From Nostoc sp. CHAB 5834 (GTDB lineage: Bacteria; Cyanobacteriota; Cyanobacteriia; Cyanobacteriales; Nostocaceae), in assembly GCA_020829485.1 (NCBI GenBank), contig JAIVFU010000300.1:1-5079 (forward strand): a stretch of 5,079 nucleotides of DNA, given 5' to 3'. The position numbers and the translations under genes are program-made. Shown one piece after another: positions 1 to 5,048 of the stretch. Below the pieces are notes generated by a model. It was not told the DNA's origin and did no database searches. It was given only the letters and a program-made list of their open reading frames with translations. Positions within the stretch are counted from its first letter, which is position 1. Each line of letters starts with the position of its first letter.

Positions 1-2
1 AC

Positions 3-86
3 CGGATTTCTCAACTTGGTAATATTCCCTCTTTGGCGACTATTATTCATCAGCAGTCTTCTCTTAATTCCTTTGGTTGCTCATAG
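3..86 (+). CDS. Possible C-terminal end of an unidentified protein, cut by the window edge
   Basis: One plus-strand frame is open from the window edge to a TAG at 84-86 and reads as a plausible soluble protein tail (ISQLGNIPSLATIIHQQ, then a short Ser/Asn-rich end). It would be convergent with the recD2 remnant, whose stop is only six bases away. I recognise no family. A second plus-strand frame is also open here and more hydrophobic, so frame choice is uncertain. With only 27 codons visible, this could be chance; the sequence to the left of the window would decide. Confidence 0.2.
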   Translation, partial: RISQLGNIPSLATIIHQQSSLNSFGCS

Positions 87-91
87 ATGCC

Positions 92-913
92 CTAATCACT
101 CCTGACCCCGAAATATTGAGGGGATACTTTGATAGTTTGAGCCATTGCATCTTCTGTTGGCTGATGCTCCTCAGTAGTCAACAGTTTAATCACGGACTCA
201 ATCAGTTCTACTTGAGGTAAGTAACAATGCCCGTCCTCGGCAGCTTCGCTCAAAGCATGAACAAGTCCAGCGCAGTATCTAAATTCGGAATCGGGTGCAA
301 CTCCTAAGTTACGGGCAATCTTATCAGCAGTCAGAAAACCGATCCCATAGATATCGGCTGCTAGCTGATAGGGGTTATGGGTAACAGTAGCGATCGCTTT
401 GTCTTGGTATTGTTTGTAAATCTTGACTGCATAAGTGGTTGAAACGCCGTGGCTTTGCAGAAACACCATTACTTCTTTTATGGCTTTCTGAGTTGACCAA
501 GCGTTTTTGATGAGAGTGATCCGCTTTTTGGCAATACCCTGAACTTCAATCAGTCGTTCAATCTGGTTTTCGATGATGTCGAGTGTTTCTAAACCGAAGT
601 GAGCGACGATACGCTTGGCTGTGACTGAGCCCACGCCTTTGATTAAACCACTGCCCAAATATTTCTCAATTCCGGTGAGAGTGGCTGGTTTGGTTTCTCG
701 ATAATTAACTACCTGGAACTGTGGCCCAAATTGTGGATGGTCACGCCAGAAACCAGTTAGCTGTAGAGTTTGACCTGGCTGAATATTGGCAAAGCTGCCG
801 ACAATTGTTGTGAGTTCGGTGCTACGGGGGCGGGTCAGTCTTGCCACTGTGTAACCCGATTCAGCAGAGTAAAAAGTTAAACGTTCTACGACTCCGGTGA
901 TTGTTTCGTGTTG
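92..913 (-). pseudogene. recD2: RecD2-type DNA helicase, N-terminal fragment only (broken at both ends)
   Basis: This is the N-terminal third of an ATP-dependent RecD-like (RecD2/YrrC) 5'-3' DNA helicase, a repair enzyme normally around 730-750 residues. Reading leftward, the frame gives HETITGVVERLTFYSAESG, then VARLTRPRSTELTTIVGSF (OB-like N-terminal domain), then helix-hairpin-helix segments: GLIKGVGSVTAKRI (about 68-80, counting from the GTG at 847), VQGIAKKRI (102-110) and YGIGFLTADKIA (167-178). It ends at a TAG at 92-94 after an unfamiliar tail, SPQYFGVRSD. Walker A, Walker B and the rest of the motor are absent, so it cannot be a helicase. The GTG at 847 is not the true start: family sequence continues upstream in frame to about 905-916, and the frame stays open to a TAG at 977-979 without any ATG, GTG or TTG. 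Both ends are therefore lost. A truncated OB/HhH DNA-binding product is possible but unlikely. Confidence 0.85.
390..397. repeat. HIP1 octamer (GCGATCGC)
   Basis: A perfect GCGATCGC palindrome inside the recD2 remnant. This octamer is highly over-represented in many cyanobacterial genomes and supports a cyanobacterial origin. Confidence 0.85.
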
Positions 914-1024
914 AGGAAAGGCGCTGAATACCGCGAACGCGGATTGTATTTGGTGGCAGCAGAGAGAGTAGATGAACTAGAAGCAATCGTCTTAGATGCA
1001 GATACACGACCAAAAGGCGACTAA
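908..1024 (+). pseudogene. Unidentified coding remnant
   Basis: A plus-strand frame ends at TAA 1022-1024 and reads KGAEYRERGLYLVAAERV followed by DELEAIVLDADTRPKGD, with coding-like composition. The frame is open from 881, with GTG at 908 as the first conventional start, but codons before about 917 lie over the recD2 remnant on the other strand. Its real 5' part was therefore probably removed at the same junction that truncated recD2. I do not recognise the family. The segment contains a perfect CCGCG-AA-CGCGG inverted repeat (931-942), which encodes YRERG in this frame. No ribosome site is evident. A short intact gene of 38 codons cannot be excluded. Confidence 0.3.
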
Positions 1025-1082
1025 CCACAGCCACGCATTGAAACATGAACCAATACTTCAATGTTGAATAGGAATGGATTGA

Positions 1083-1220
1083 AACCGGCAGGAGCAGTTG
1101 TTGGAGAAGAACGGTTTCAAGATTCTCGACAATCCAGTAGAAGCCAATGTCTTTGGGCTTTTAGAGATGGCAAAAACCATTAGCAGCAAGAATTCACCAA
1201 CTACATCTCTTAAGTTATAA
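1083..1220 (+). pseudogene. C-terminal tail of a ParM/StbA-like actin ATPase (partition protein), 5' part lost
   Basis: The frame opens right after a TGA at 1080-1082 and runs 45 codons to TAA at 1218-1220: RQEQLLEKNGFKILDNPVEA, then NVFGLLEMAKTISSKN and a polar end. The pattern NGFKI-x-DNPVEANVFGLL resembles the conserved C-terminus of ParM/StbA actin-like plasmid segregation ATPases, where a (D/N)P-x-x-AN-x-x-G motif precedes the last helix. That family attribution is from memory, not a search. The stop lies two bases before the ParR-like gene, the parM-parR arrangement expected of an operon. The ATPase core is absent upstream, and neither of the other plus-strand frames supplies it, so the gene is truncated. 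An internal ATG at 1167 would give only 17 residues. A ParA-type or unrelated tail remains possible. Confidence 0.45.
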
Positions 1221-1222
1221 CA

Positions 1223-1510
1223 ATGGCAGACAAACTTGACTTAACCCCAGAAAAAGTTCGGATCAAAGATAGCTACCGAGAGCGGATATTTGCCGAATCA
1301 CAGCAACTAGGCAAGAGTTACCTGGAGACGCTTTACTTTATTATTGATTGTTATTTTGCTTTCAGAAAGGGTGCATTTCCCACACAACAAGCGACTTTCA
1401 CCCCGATTAATACTGAAGATAACAAACTCCCTTCAAGGACTACAACTTCATTTACAGAGGAGGAAGAAGATTCTGATGGTGAAACATTCAGCCTTGACTT
1501 TGATTTATAA
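1223..1510 (+). CDS. Small ParR-like (ribbon-helix-helix type) partition adaptor, putative
   Basis: This is a complete 95-residue protein. Residues 11-15 (KVRIK) look like a short strand, followed by helix SYRERIFAESQQLG (17-30) and helix KSYLETLYFIIDCYFAFRKG (31-50): the layout of a ribbon-helix-helix DNA-binding fold. The second half is polar and disordered-looking, becomes very acidic (EEEEDSDGE) and ends in hydrophobic/acidic FSLDFDL. ParR adaptors have this design: an N-terminal RHH that binds the centromere and an acidic tail that contacts the ParM filament. Its position two bases after a ParM-like tail agrees. The ATG at 1223 is preferred because of that tight coupling; no strong Shine-Dalgarno is visible. 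The stop codon TAA (1508-1510) lies inside the target duplication of the inserted MITE, so the protein is unchanged by the insertion. With its partner ParM truncated, partition is probably not functional. The ParR role is inferred. Confidence 0.55.
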   Translation: MADKLDLTPEKVRIKDSYRERIFAESQQLGKSYLETLYFIIDCYFAFRKGAFPTQQATFTPINTEDNKLPSRTTTSFTEEEEDSDGETFSLDFDL

Positions 1511-1511
1511 T
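1476..1511 (+). pseudogene. Possible 5' stub of a small overlapping gene split by the MITE
   Basis: In the frame shifted from the ParR-like gene, an ATG at 1476 is preceded by AGGAGG (1458-1463), the clearest Shine-Dalgarno-like string in the left half. It encodes MVKHSALTLIYN before the insertion point. With the MITE and one duplication copy removed (107 bp), this frame continues directly into the coding tail at 1620-1762, giving a 59-residue product. With the MITE present it runs into the element and stops at TAG 1545-1547. The AGGAGG may instead simply encode the acidic stretch of the ParR-like protein. Confidence 0.3.
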
Positions 1512-1512
1512 C
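1505..1512 (+). repeat. Left target-site duplication (TTATAATC) of the MITE
   Basis: TTATAATC directly abuts the left terminal inverted repeat and is identical to 1612-1619 on the other side. It contains the TAA stop codon of the ParR-like gene. Confidence 0.85.
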
Positions 1513-1611
1513 GGGAGCATCCACTTTCGGCGGATCTACTTTTTTAGATGAACCATATAGTAGGGTTTTCGGAGTATCAGAATTATGTTTCTTCCAAAAG
1601 TGGATGCTCCC
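1513..1611. mobile_element. 99-bp MITE-like non-autonomous element
   Basis: The element begins GGGAGCATCCACTTTCGG (1513-1530) and ends CCAAAAGTGGATGCTCCC (1594-1611); these are inverted repeats of 18 bp with one mismatch. It is flanked by the perfect 8-bp direct repeat TTATAATC, the mark of a transposase-mediated insertion. The 63-bp interior encodes nothing and has a small hairpin, ATCTA/TAGAT (1534-1538 and 1545-1549). Mobilisation must come from a full-length insertion sequence elsewhere with matching GGGAGCATCCAC ends. An 8-bp duplication is produced by several families (for example ISL3, IS6, IS256, IS1595), so I do not assign one. The long stem formed by the ends could act as an RNA hairpin or terminator after the partition genes. 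The near-identical ends and duplication suggest a fairly recent insertion. Confidence 0.88.
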
Positions 1612-1619
1612 TTATAATC
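1612..1619 (+). repeat. Right target-site duplication (TTATAATC) of the MITE
   Basis: This is an exact copy of 1505-1512 directly after the right terminal repeat. Confidence 0.85.
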
Positions 1620-1704
1620 TTTGTGGCAGGGTAATTCCAGTATCTTTCCCTCTAGCAGAATTGCAAGAACTGCACAAAAGCCTCTTTGAACAAAGACTTG
1701 AGTC

Positions 1705-1710
1705 TATAAT
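1705..1710 (+). promoter_or_regulatory. Candidate -10 element for the small membrane protein
   Basis: A perfect TATAAT lies 41 bases upstream of the ATG at 1752, which would give a leader of about 35 bases. No good -35 is present at 16-18 bp; the nearest TTGAAC (1686-1691) is only 13 bp away. It also lies inside the coding remnant, so this is weak evidence. Confidence 0.22.
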
Positions 1711-1751
1711 TCCAGGTTTACTAATTTTTGGAGATAAACCCCTGCAAGAAT

Positions 1752-1970
1752 ATGCCAGTTAATTTAATTATTTTAGTTGCGGCAGTGATTGTCGCTTTGT
1801 TAATTTTCAGGGCATTACTAGATTTATTAAAGACATTCCTCAGTACAGCAATCGCAATTGTTGTCATCGTGATTATCTTGAAGGTTTTAGGATTTAGTCC
1901 ACAAGACTTGATGCATGAAATTGCTAACTTACCTCAAATTATCAACCATTTGCTCAGTGGGAAGAAGTAA
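1752..1970 (+). CDS. Small conserved-looking membrane protein with two hydrophobic helices, function unknown
   Basis: The protein has 72 residues if started at ATG 1752 (MPVNLIILVAAV). A TTG at 1728 would add eight residues (MEINPCKN) that break the usual pattern of a hydrophobic segment close to the N-terminus, so I prefer 1752. Neither start has a strong ribosome site; AAGAA lies just before the ATG. Residues about 5-19 and 29-47 are two strongly hydrophobic segments separated by RALLDLLKTF, so the protein probably forms a hairpin in the plasma or thylakoid membrane. The soluble C-terminus, FSPQDLMHEIANLPQIINHL, looks amphipathic and ends in lysines. The style is that of small cyanobacterial membrane proteins of unknown function. 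Possible roles as a small toxin or holin-like protein were considered, but no partner gene supports them. Confidence 0.72.
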   Translation: MPVNLIILVAAVIVALLIFRALLDLLKTFLSTAIAIVVIVIILKVLGFSPQDLMHEIANLPQIINHLLSGKK

Positions 1971-1973
1971 TAA

Positions 1974-2135
1974 TTACACTATGTAGTTAGAGATTTGCTT
2001 ACTTATAGCAATAATATGGTCAATCTCGTGAGCAACAAAGGTGACGATATCAGGAATCAGGCAATACTCACAGCAGCCCTTTCCCCATTTATAAACTTGT
2101 TTTCGCAGAGCTACAGAGATATAGGTTGTACTCAT
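1974..2135 (-). pseudogene. HNH endonuclease, N-terminal fragment (truncated)
   Basis: The minus strand from ATG 2135-2133 reads MSTTYISVALRKQVYKWGKG, then CCEYCLIPDIVTFVAHEIDH, II. This is the start of an HNH endonuclease of the type common in cyanobacteria: CEYC (residues 22-25) is the first zinc-binding CxxC pair and EIDHI (37-41) carries the D-H catalytic core. After DHIIA the sequence departs to SKQISNYIV and stops at TAA 1974-1976. The expected continuation (K-H-G-G, the NL-x-L-x-C-x-x-CN second zinc knuckle and the final conserved Asn/His) is missing, so nuclease activity is lost. The break is near 2009, and what follows joins the 3' flank of the small membrane gene. At 53 residues it is easily missed. 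It lies antisense within the intergenic space before the SNF2 gene. Confidence 0.8.
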
Positions 2136-2200
2136 TCCCTGTCAATTTCTTGGAGTTTGAGGAATGCTCTAGCTTTTTTCTTGCCATACAGGAGATAATT
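2132..2200 (-). pseudogene. Trace of a gene upstream of the HNH fragment (ATGA overlap)
   Basis: A 22-residue minus-strand frame, NYLLYGKKKARAFLKLQEID, RE, ends at TGA 2134-2132. That TGA overlaps the HNH ATG in the classic ATGA arrangement of translationally coupled genes. It is blocked upstream by a TAG at 2203-2201 and has no start, so at most it is the tail of a lost gene. The family is not recognised. The overlap is the main reason to list it; the length is short enough for chance. Confidence 0.3.
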
Positions 2201-2269
2201 CTAGCACCTCTGTTTGCTAAAGTAATTCTAAGGCGCGTGAATTTCCAAAGAATCCAGAGCATTATAACT

Positions 2270-4027
2270 ATGAGAATACTTCATGGCACCTGGATACCAA
2301 ACGAGGAAACTGACTTTATTCAGTCAGGGTCTTTTTACTTGTGGGTAGAAACTCAATTATCCCAAAAAAGTTACACGAATAGTCAACAAATTCATCCTGG
2401 ACACTTGGTAGAATCCCAATTAATCCCCTTTTTAGTAGAAGAATTGGGGTCAGAATGGAAAATTGAACATGATGAAGCTTTGTCAGAGATGATAGCAAAG
2501 CTACAAGATAAAAGTCGCCTAGAACCAATTTCTGAACTTGATAATCTGCAAGGTACACTCCGAGAATATCAAAAACGTGGTGTTTCCTGGCTACAATATC
2601 TAGAAAATTTGGGATTAAATGGCTGTTTGGCAGACGATATGGGTTTAGGTAAATCCGTGCAGGTGATTGCCCGATTAGTGCAAGAGAAAGAGTTACATGA
2701 AGCTCTTAAAGTAGGAGAAAAGATTACTTCTTTATCTGCCCTGCCTACATTATTAATTGCCCCGACTTCTGTTGTCGGCAACTGGCAGAAAGAAATTGCC
2801 AAATTTGCACCTCATTTAAAAACTATGGTGCATCATGGTAGCACTAGGCTGCAAAATCTAGCTGATTTCAAAGCTGCTTGTCAACAAAACGATGTGATAA
2901 TTAGCTCCTTTACTCTAGTTCGCAAAGATGAAAAGTTATTGAGCAGCATCGAGTGGCAATGTTTAGTACTGGATGAGGCACAAAATATTAAAAATCCGAA
3001 AGCTGCCCAAACCAAAGCGATTTTAAAACTAAGAGCTAAACACCGACTGGCATTGATAGGCACTCCTGTAGAAAACCGCTTACTGGATTTATGGTCAATT
3101 TTTAATTTTCTCAATCCTGGTTACTTGGGTAAAGAAGCCCAGTTTCGGAAAATCTTCGAGATTCCGATTCAAAAAGACAATGACCGCGTGAAATCTGCCA
3201 CCTTGAAAAAACTGGTAGAACCTCTAATTCTGCGAAGGTTAAAAACTGACCAGTCTATTATTAATGACTTGCCAGATAAAGTGGAACAAAAACTCTACAC
3301 TAACCTGACCAAAGAGCAAGCATCGCTTTATGAAGTGGTGGTACTAGATGTAGAAAAACAATTGCAATCAGCAGAGGGAATTCAGCGCAAAGGATTGATT
3401 CTTTCAACCCTGATGAAATTAAAGCAGATTTGTAATCATCCAGCCCAATTTCTGCAAGATGGGAGCGATTTTTCACCACTGCGTTCGCACAAACTTAGTC
3501 GGTTAGCAGAGATGGTTGAGGAGGCAGTTGATGAAGGAGAAAGTTTACTCATTTTTAGCCAATTTACGGAAGTGGGTGCAAAGATTGAAAAACATCTCAA
3601 ACATAGTCTGCATTGCAATACTTACTATTTGCATGGTGGCACTAGTCGCCCACGTCGAGAACAAATGATTACCGAATTTCAAGACCCAAATACAGAACCA
3701 TCGGTTTTTATCCTTTCCTTGAAAGCAGGGGGCGTAGGTATCACCCTCACGAAAGCTAACCATGTCTTTCACTTTGACCGTTGGTGGAACCCAGCAGTTG
3801 AAGATCAAGCAACTGATCGTGCTTTCCGTATTGGTCAGAAAAAGAATGTCTTTGTGCATAAATTTGTTGCCATTGGAACTCTAGAAGAGAGAATTGACCA
3901 AATGATTGAAGATAAGAAAAAACTCTCTAATGCTGTTGTTGGTAGTGATGAATCTTGGCTCACAGAATTAGATAATGAAGCCTTTAAGCGGTTGATTTCA
4001 TTGAATAAGAGTGCAATTTTGGAGTAG
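2270..4027 (+). CDS. SNF2-family DEAD/DEAH-box ATPase (helicase-like), shortened form
   Basis: This is a 585-residue Swi2/Snf2-type ATPase, expected to translocate on duplex DNA and remodel or displace bound protein rather than unwind strands. All motifs are present: DDMGLGKS (Walker A, 122-129), LIAPTSVVGNW (Ia, 162-172), DEAQ (235-238), ALIGTPVENR (III, 261-270), LRRLKTD (321-327), LIFSQF (427-432), LKAGGVGITLT (484-494) and DQATDRAFRIGQ (512-523). ATG 2270 is chosen over the longer open frame from 2126 because MRILHGTWIP matches the N-terminus I recall for cyanobacterial members; the 48 residues before it look non-conserved. The ribosome site is weak. The odd point is size. Family members with this N-terminus are about 1000 residues, with a large helicase-associated region between it and the motor. 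Here the N-terminal piece (1-60, ending FLVEELG) meets the pre-motor segment (QGTLREYQKRGVSWL, 93-107) after only about 30 residues. The gene is in frame and otherwise healthy, so it may be active. It is co-transcribed with the SWIM gene downstream. Confidence 0.93.
   Translation: MRILHGTWIPNEETDFIQSGSFYLWVETQLSQKSYTNSQQIHPGHLVESQLIPFLVEELGSEWKIEHDEALSEMIAKLQDKSRLEPISELDNLQGTLREYQKRGVSWLQYLENLGLNGCLADDMGLGKSVQVIARLVQEKELHEALKVGEKITSLSALPTLLIAPTSVVGNWQKEIAKFAPHLKTMVHHGSTRLQNLADFKAACQQNDVIISSFTLVRKDEKLLSSIEWQCLVLDEAQNIKNPKAAQTKAILKLRAKHRLALIGTPVENRLLDLWSIFNFLNPGYLGKEAQFRKIFEIPIQKDNDRVKSATLKKLVEPLILRRLKTDQSIINDLPDKVEQKLYTNLTKEQASLYEVVVLDVEKQLQSAEGIQRKGLILSTLMKLKQICNHPAQFLQDGSDFSPLRSHKLSRLAEMVEEAVDEGESLLIFSQFTEVGAKIEKHLKHSLHCNTYYLHGGTSRPRREQMITEFQDPNTEPSVFILSLKAGGVGITLTKANHVFHFDRWWNPAVEDQATDRAFRIGQKKNVFVHKFVAIGTLEERIDQMIEDKKKLSNAVVGSDESWLTELDNEAFKRLISLNKSAILE
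4021..4024 (+). promoter_or_regulatory. Ribosome binding site of the SWIM gene
   Basis: GGAG lies at the end of the SNF2 gene, eight bases before the ATG at 4033. It fixes that start and supports translation of the second gene from a shared transcript. Confidence 0.6.
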
Positions 4028-4032
4028 ATATT

Positions 4033-4869
4033 ATGGCTAAATTTAGTCGAACTTGGTGGGGCGATCGCTTTATTCAAGCACTAGAAGCTTTTACAGATGA
4101 TAACCGACTCAAAAGAGGACGGTCTTATGCTAGCGGTGGTAAAGTAAAAACCTTTGAGATTGACTTAAATAAAATTACCGCCAAAGTCCGAGGCTCAGTT
4201 AATCCCTATTTTGGAGTCTACAGAGAACCAACTTATAATATAGAGATTCAGATTACACCTATTGCTAAAACCCGTTGGAATGAAGCTATCCAACAGCTTT
4301 CTTCTAAAGCCAGTATTATTTCTCGATTGCTTCTAAATGAAGTCCCGGAAAATATTGAAGATACTTTCTCTAATTTGGGACTACATTTATTGCCCCATAG
4401 TAGTAAGGATTTCAAAACTAAATGCTCTTGCCCAGATTATGCTAATCCCTGCAAGCACATTGCTGGAGTTTACTATTTAGTGGCTTCTCAATTAGATAAT
4501 AATCCCTGGTTGTTATTTGAATTACGGGGATTATCGAAAGCAGAACTTCAAGCAAAATTAGCTGATTCTCCTTTGGGAAAAGCTCTATCTGAAGAATTGA
4601 ATACTAAGGAAATTCCTTTAGAACTTTCTAATTCGCTGTACACTAAGCTAGAAAAACAATCTCTTAACCAAATGCCAAATGCCAGAGAATTTTGGTTAGG
4701 TACAAAACGATTACCACAAACTATTGAAGTGGCGACTCCAGGTAGTATCTGTGCAATTTTGATTAAGAAACAAGGGGATTTTCCTGATTTCTGGCACGAT
4801 GATGCTTCCTTTATTGAAACAATGGAAGAACTGTATCAGCGAGTCAAAACCAAAAATCATCAGTTCTGA
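4033..4869 (+). CDS. SWIM zinc-finger protein, SNF2 partner
   Basis: This 278-residue protein contains a SWIM zinc finger: KCSCPDYANPCKH, with ligands C131, C133, C140 and H142 (C-x-C-x6-C-x-H). SWIM domains bind DNA or protein and are repeatedly found beside, or fused to, Swi2/Snf2 ATPases. Residues 1-40 (TWWGDRFIQALEAF, then RLKRGRSYASGGKV) match the usual N-terminus of bacterial SWIM proteins of this group, where RGRxYA-x-G-x-V is well conserved. Residues 41-75 look like a beta-rich segment with V-x-G-S-x-x-x-Y, and the C-terminal end (FWLGTKRLP, later DFWHDDASFIETMEELYQRV) is also family-like. It starts five bases after the SNF2 stop behind a GGAG site, so the two genes form an operon. 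It likely targets or regulates the SNF2 motor in DNA repair, recombination or chromosome/foreign-DNA handling; no substrate can be named. Length is normal and all zinc ligands are intact. Confidence 0.92.
   Translation: MAKFSRTWWGDRFIQALEAFTDDNRLKRGRSYASGGKVKTFEIDLNKITAKVRGSVNPYFGVYREPTYNIEIQITPIAKTRWNEAIQQLSSKASIISRLLLNEVPENIEDTFSNLGLHLLPHSSKDFKTKCSCPDYANPCKHIAGVYYLVASQLDNNPWLLFELRGLSKAELQAKLADSPLGKALSEELNTKEIPLELSNSLYTKLEKQSLNQMPNAREFWLGTKRLPQTIEVATPGSICAILIKKQGDFPDFWHDDASFIETMEELYQRVKTKNHQF
4061..4068. repeat. HIP1 octamer (GCGATCGC)
   Basis: A second perfect GCGATCGC copy, inside the SWIM gene (encoding part of GDRF). It supports the cyanobacterial assignment. Confidence 0.85.
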
Positions 4870-4899
4870 TTTCAGGGCTAGGGTTATCTATGAATTTCT

Positions 4900-4937
4900 C
4901 TTGACTGGGCTTGATAAGAGGAGTAAGTCTTGTCAAG
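4900..4937 (+). other. Imperfect inverted repeat after the SWIM gene, doubtful terminator
   Basis: CTTGAC (4900-4905) pairs with GTCAAG (4932-4937) across a 26-base loop. The loop also carries CTTGA, which could pair alternatively with the same right arm. No T-run follows, so it is not a convincing Rho-independent terminator. No better one is seen after 4869. Confidence 0.25.
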
Positions 4938-5012
4938 AAGAGAGTTAGCGGATCAGCAATTCTCATTTTGAAAAAAAATCAGATAAAATTCTCTTGTTTA
5001 AATAGAGAACTT

Positions 5013-5048
5013 GTGTCGAACCATCATTTTTTGACAAATAATTATCAT
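5013..5048. other. Possible transposon end or repeat-like sequence
   Basis: TGTCGAACCATCATTT is followed by TTGACAAATAATTATCATC. Tn7-like elements (including cyanobacterial CRISPR-associated ones) begin with TGT and carry internal repeats of the general form TGACA-x-A-T-x-A-T-x-TCA. Only one such repeat is seen before the window ends and no opposite end is visible, so this is a weak resemblance. TTGACA at 5031-5036 could alternatively be a -35 box, but nothing at 16-18 bp resembles a -10. Confidence 0.15.

Larger units (their letters stand above)
1604..1762 (+). pseudogene. Tail of an unidentified small protein, severed by the MITE
   Basis: A frame with coding-like composition runs to TAA 1760-1762: LCGRVIPVSFPLAELQELHK, then SLFEQRLESIIPGLLIFGDK and PLQEYAS. 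In the present sequence its only upstream ATG (1604) is contributed by the right inverted repeat of the MITE, which would give a 52-residue hybrid beginning MLPYN. Before the insertion the frame would have joined the one starting at ATG 1476 inside the ParR-like gene. I do not recognise the family. Its stop overlaps the ATG of the following membrane-protein gene by 11 bp, which suggests the two were once translationally coupled. Whether the hybrid is now made is unknown. Confidence 0.4.

Noticed and set aside
861..1061. 66-residue minus-strand frame over the recD2/unknown junction.
   Set aside because: It is antisense and out of frame to better supported coding remnants, with low-complexity leucine/arginine composition; a shadow frame.
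1057..1085. TTCAATGTTGAATAGG...GGATTGAAAC resembles a degenerate cyanobacterial CRISPR repeat ending in GGATTGAAAC.
   Set aside because: There is only one copy, with no second repeat at spacer distance and no cas gene in the window; the partial inverted repeat TTCAAT/ATTGAA is short enough for chance.
2097..2125. TTGTTT, 17-bp spacer, TATAGG as a promoter for the SNF2 operon.
   Set aside because: Both hexamers are poor matches and lie within the HNH coding remnant; the match level is expected by chance in AT-rich DNA.
1995..2198. 67-residue plus-strand frame between the membrane protein and the SNF2 gene.
   Set aside because: It is the antisense shadow of the HNH fragment, which has clear family motifs on the minus strand.
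2150..2265. Minus-strand frame containing RGARIISCMARKK, reminiscent of the RIISAR motif of BrnT toxins.
   Set aside because: The motif is off by one residue, the flanking sequence does not look like BrnT, and a competing frame with an ATGA overlap to the HNH fragment is more coherent.
2126..2269. N-terminal extension of the SNF2 frame (48 residues before MRILHGTWIP).
   Set aside because: It overlaps the HNH remnant on the other strand, has no family-like sequence, and the start at 2270 matches the family N-terminus.
4844..4966. 40-residue minus-strand frame (MRIADPLTLFLTRL...) after the SWIM gene.
   Set aside because: It overlaps the 3' end of the SWIM gene, lacks a ribosome site and has no recognisable features.
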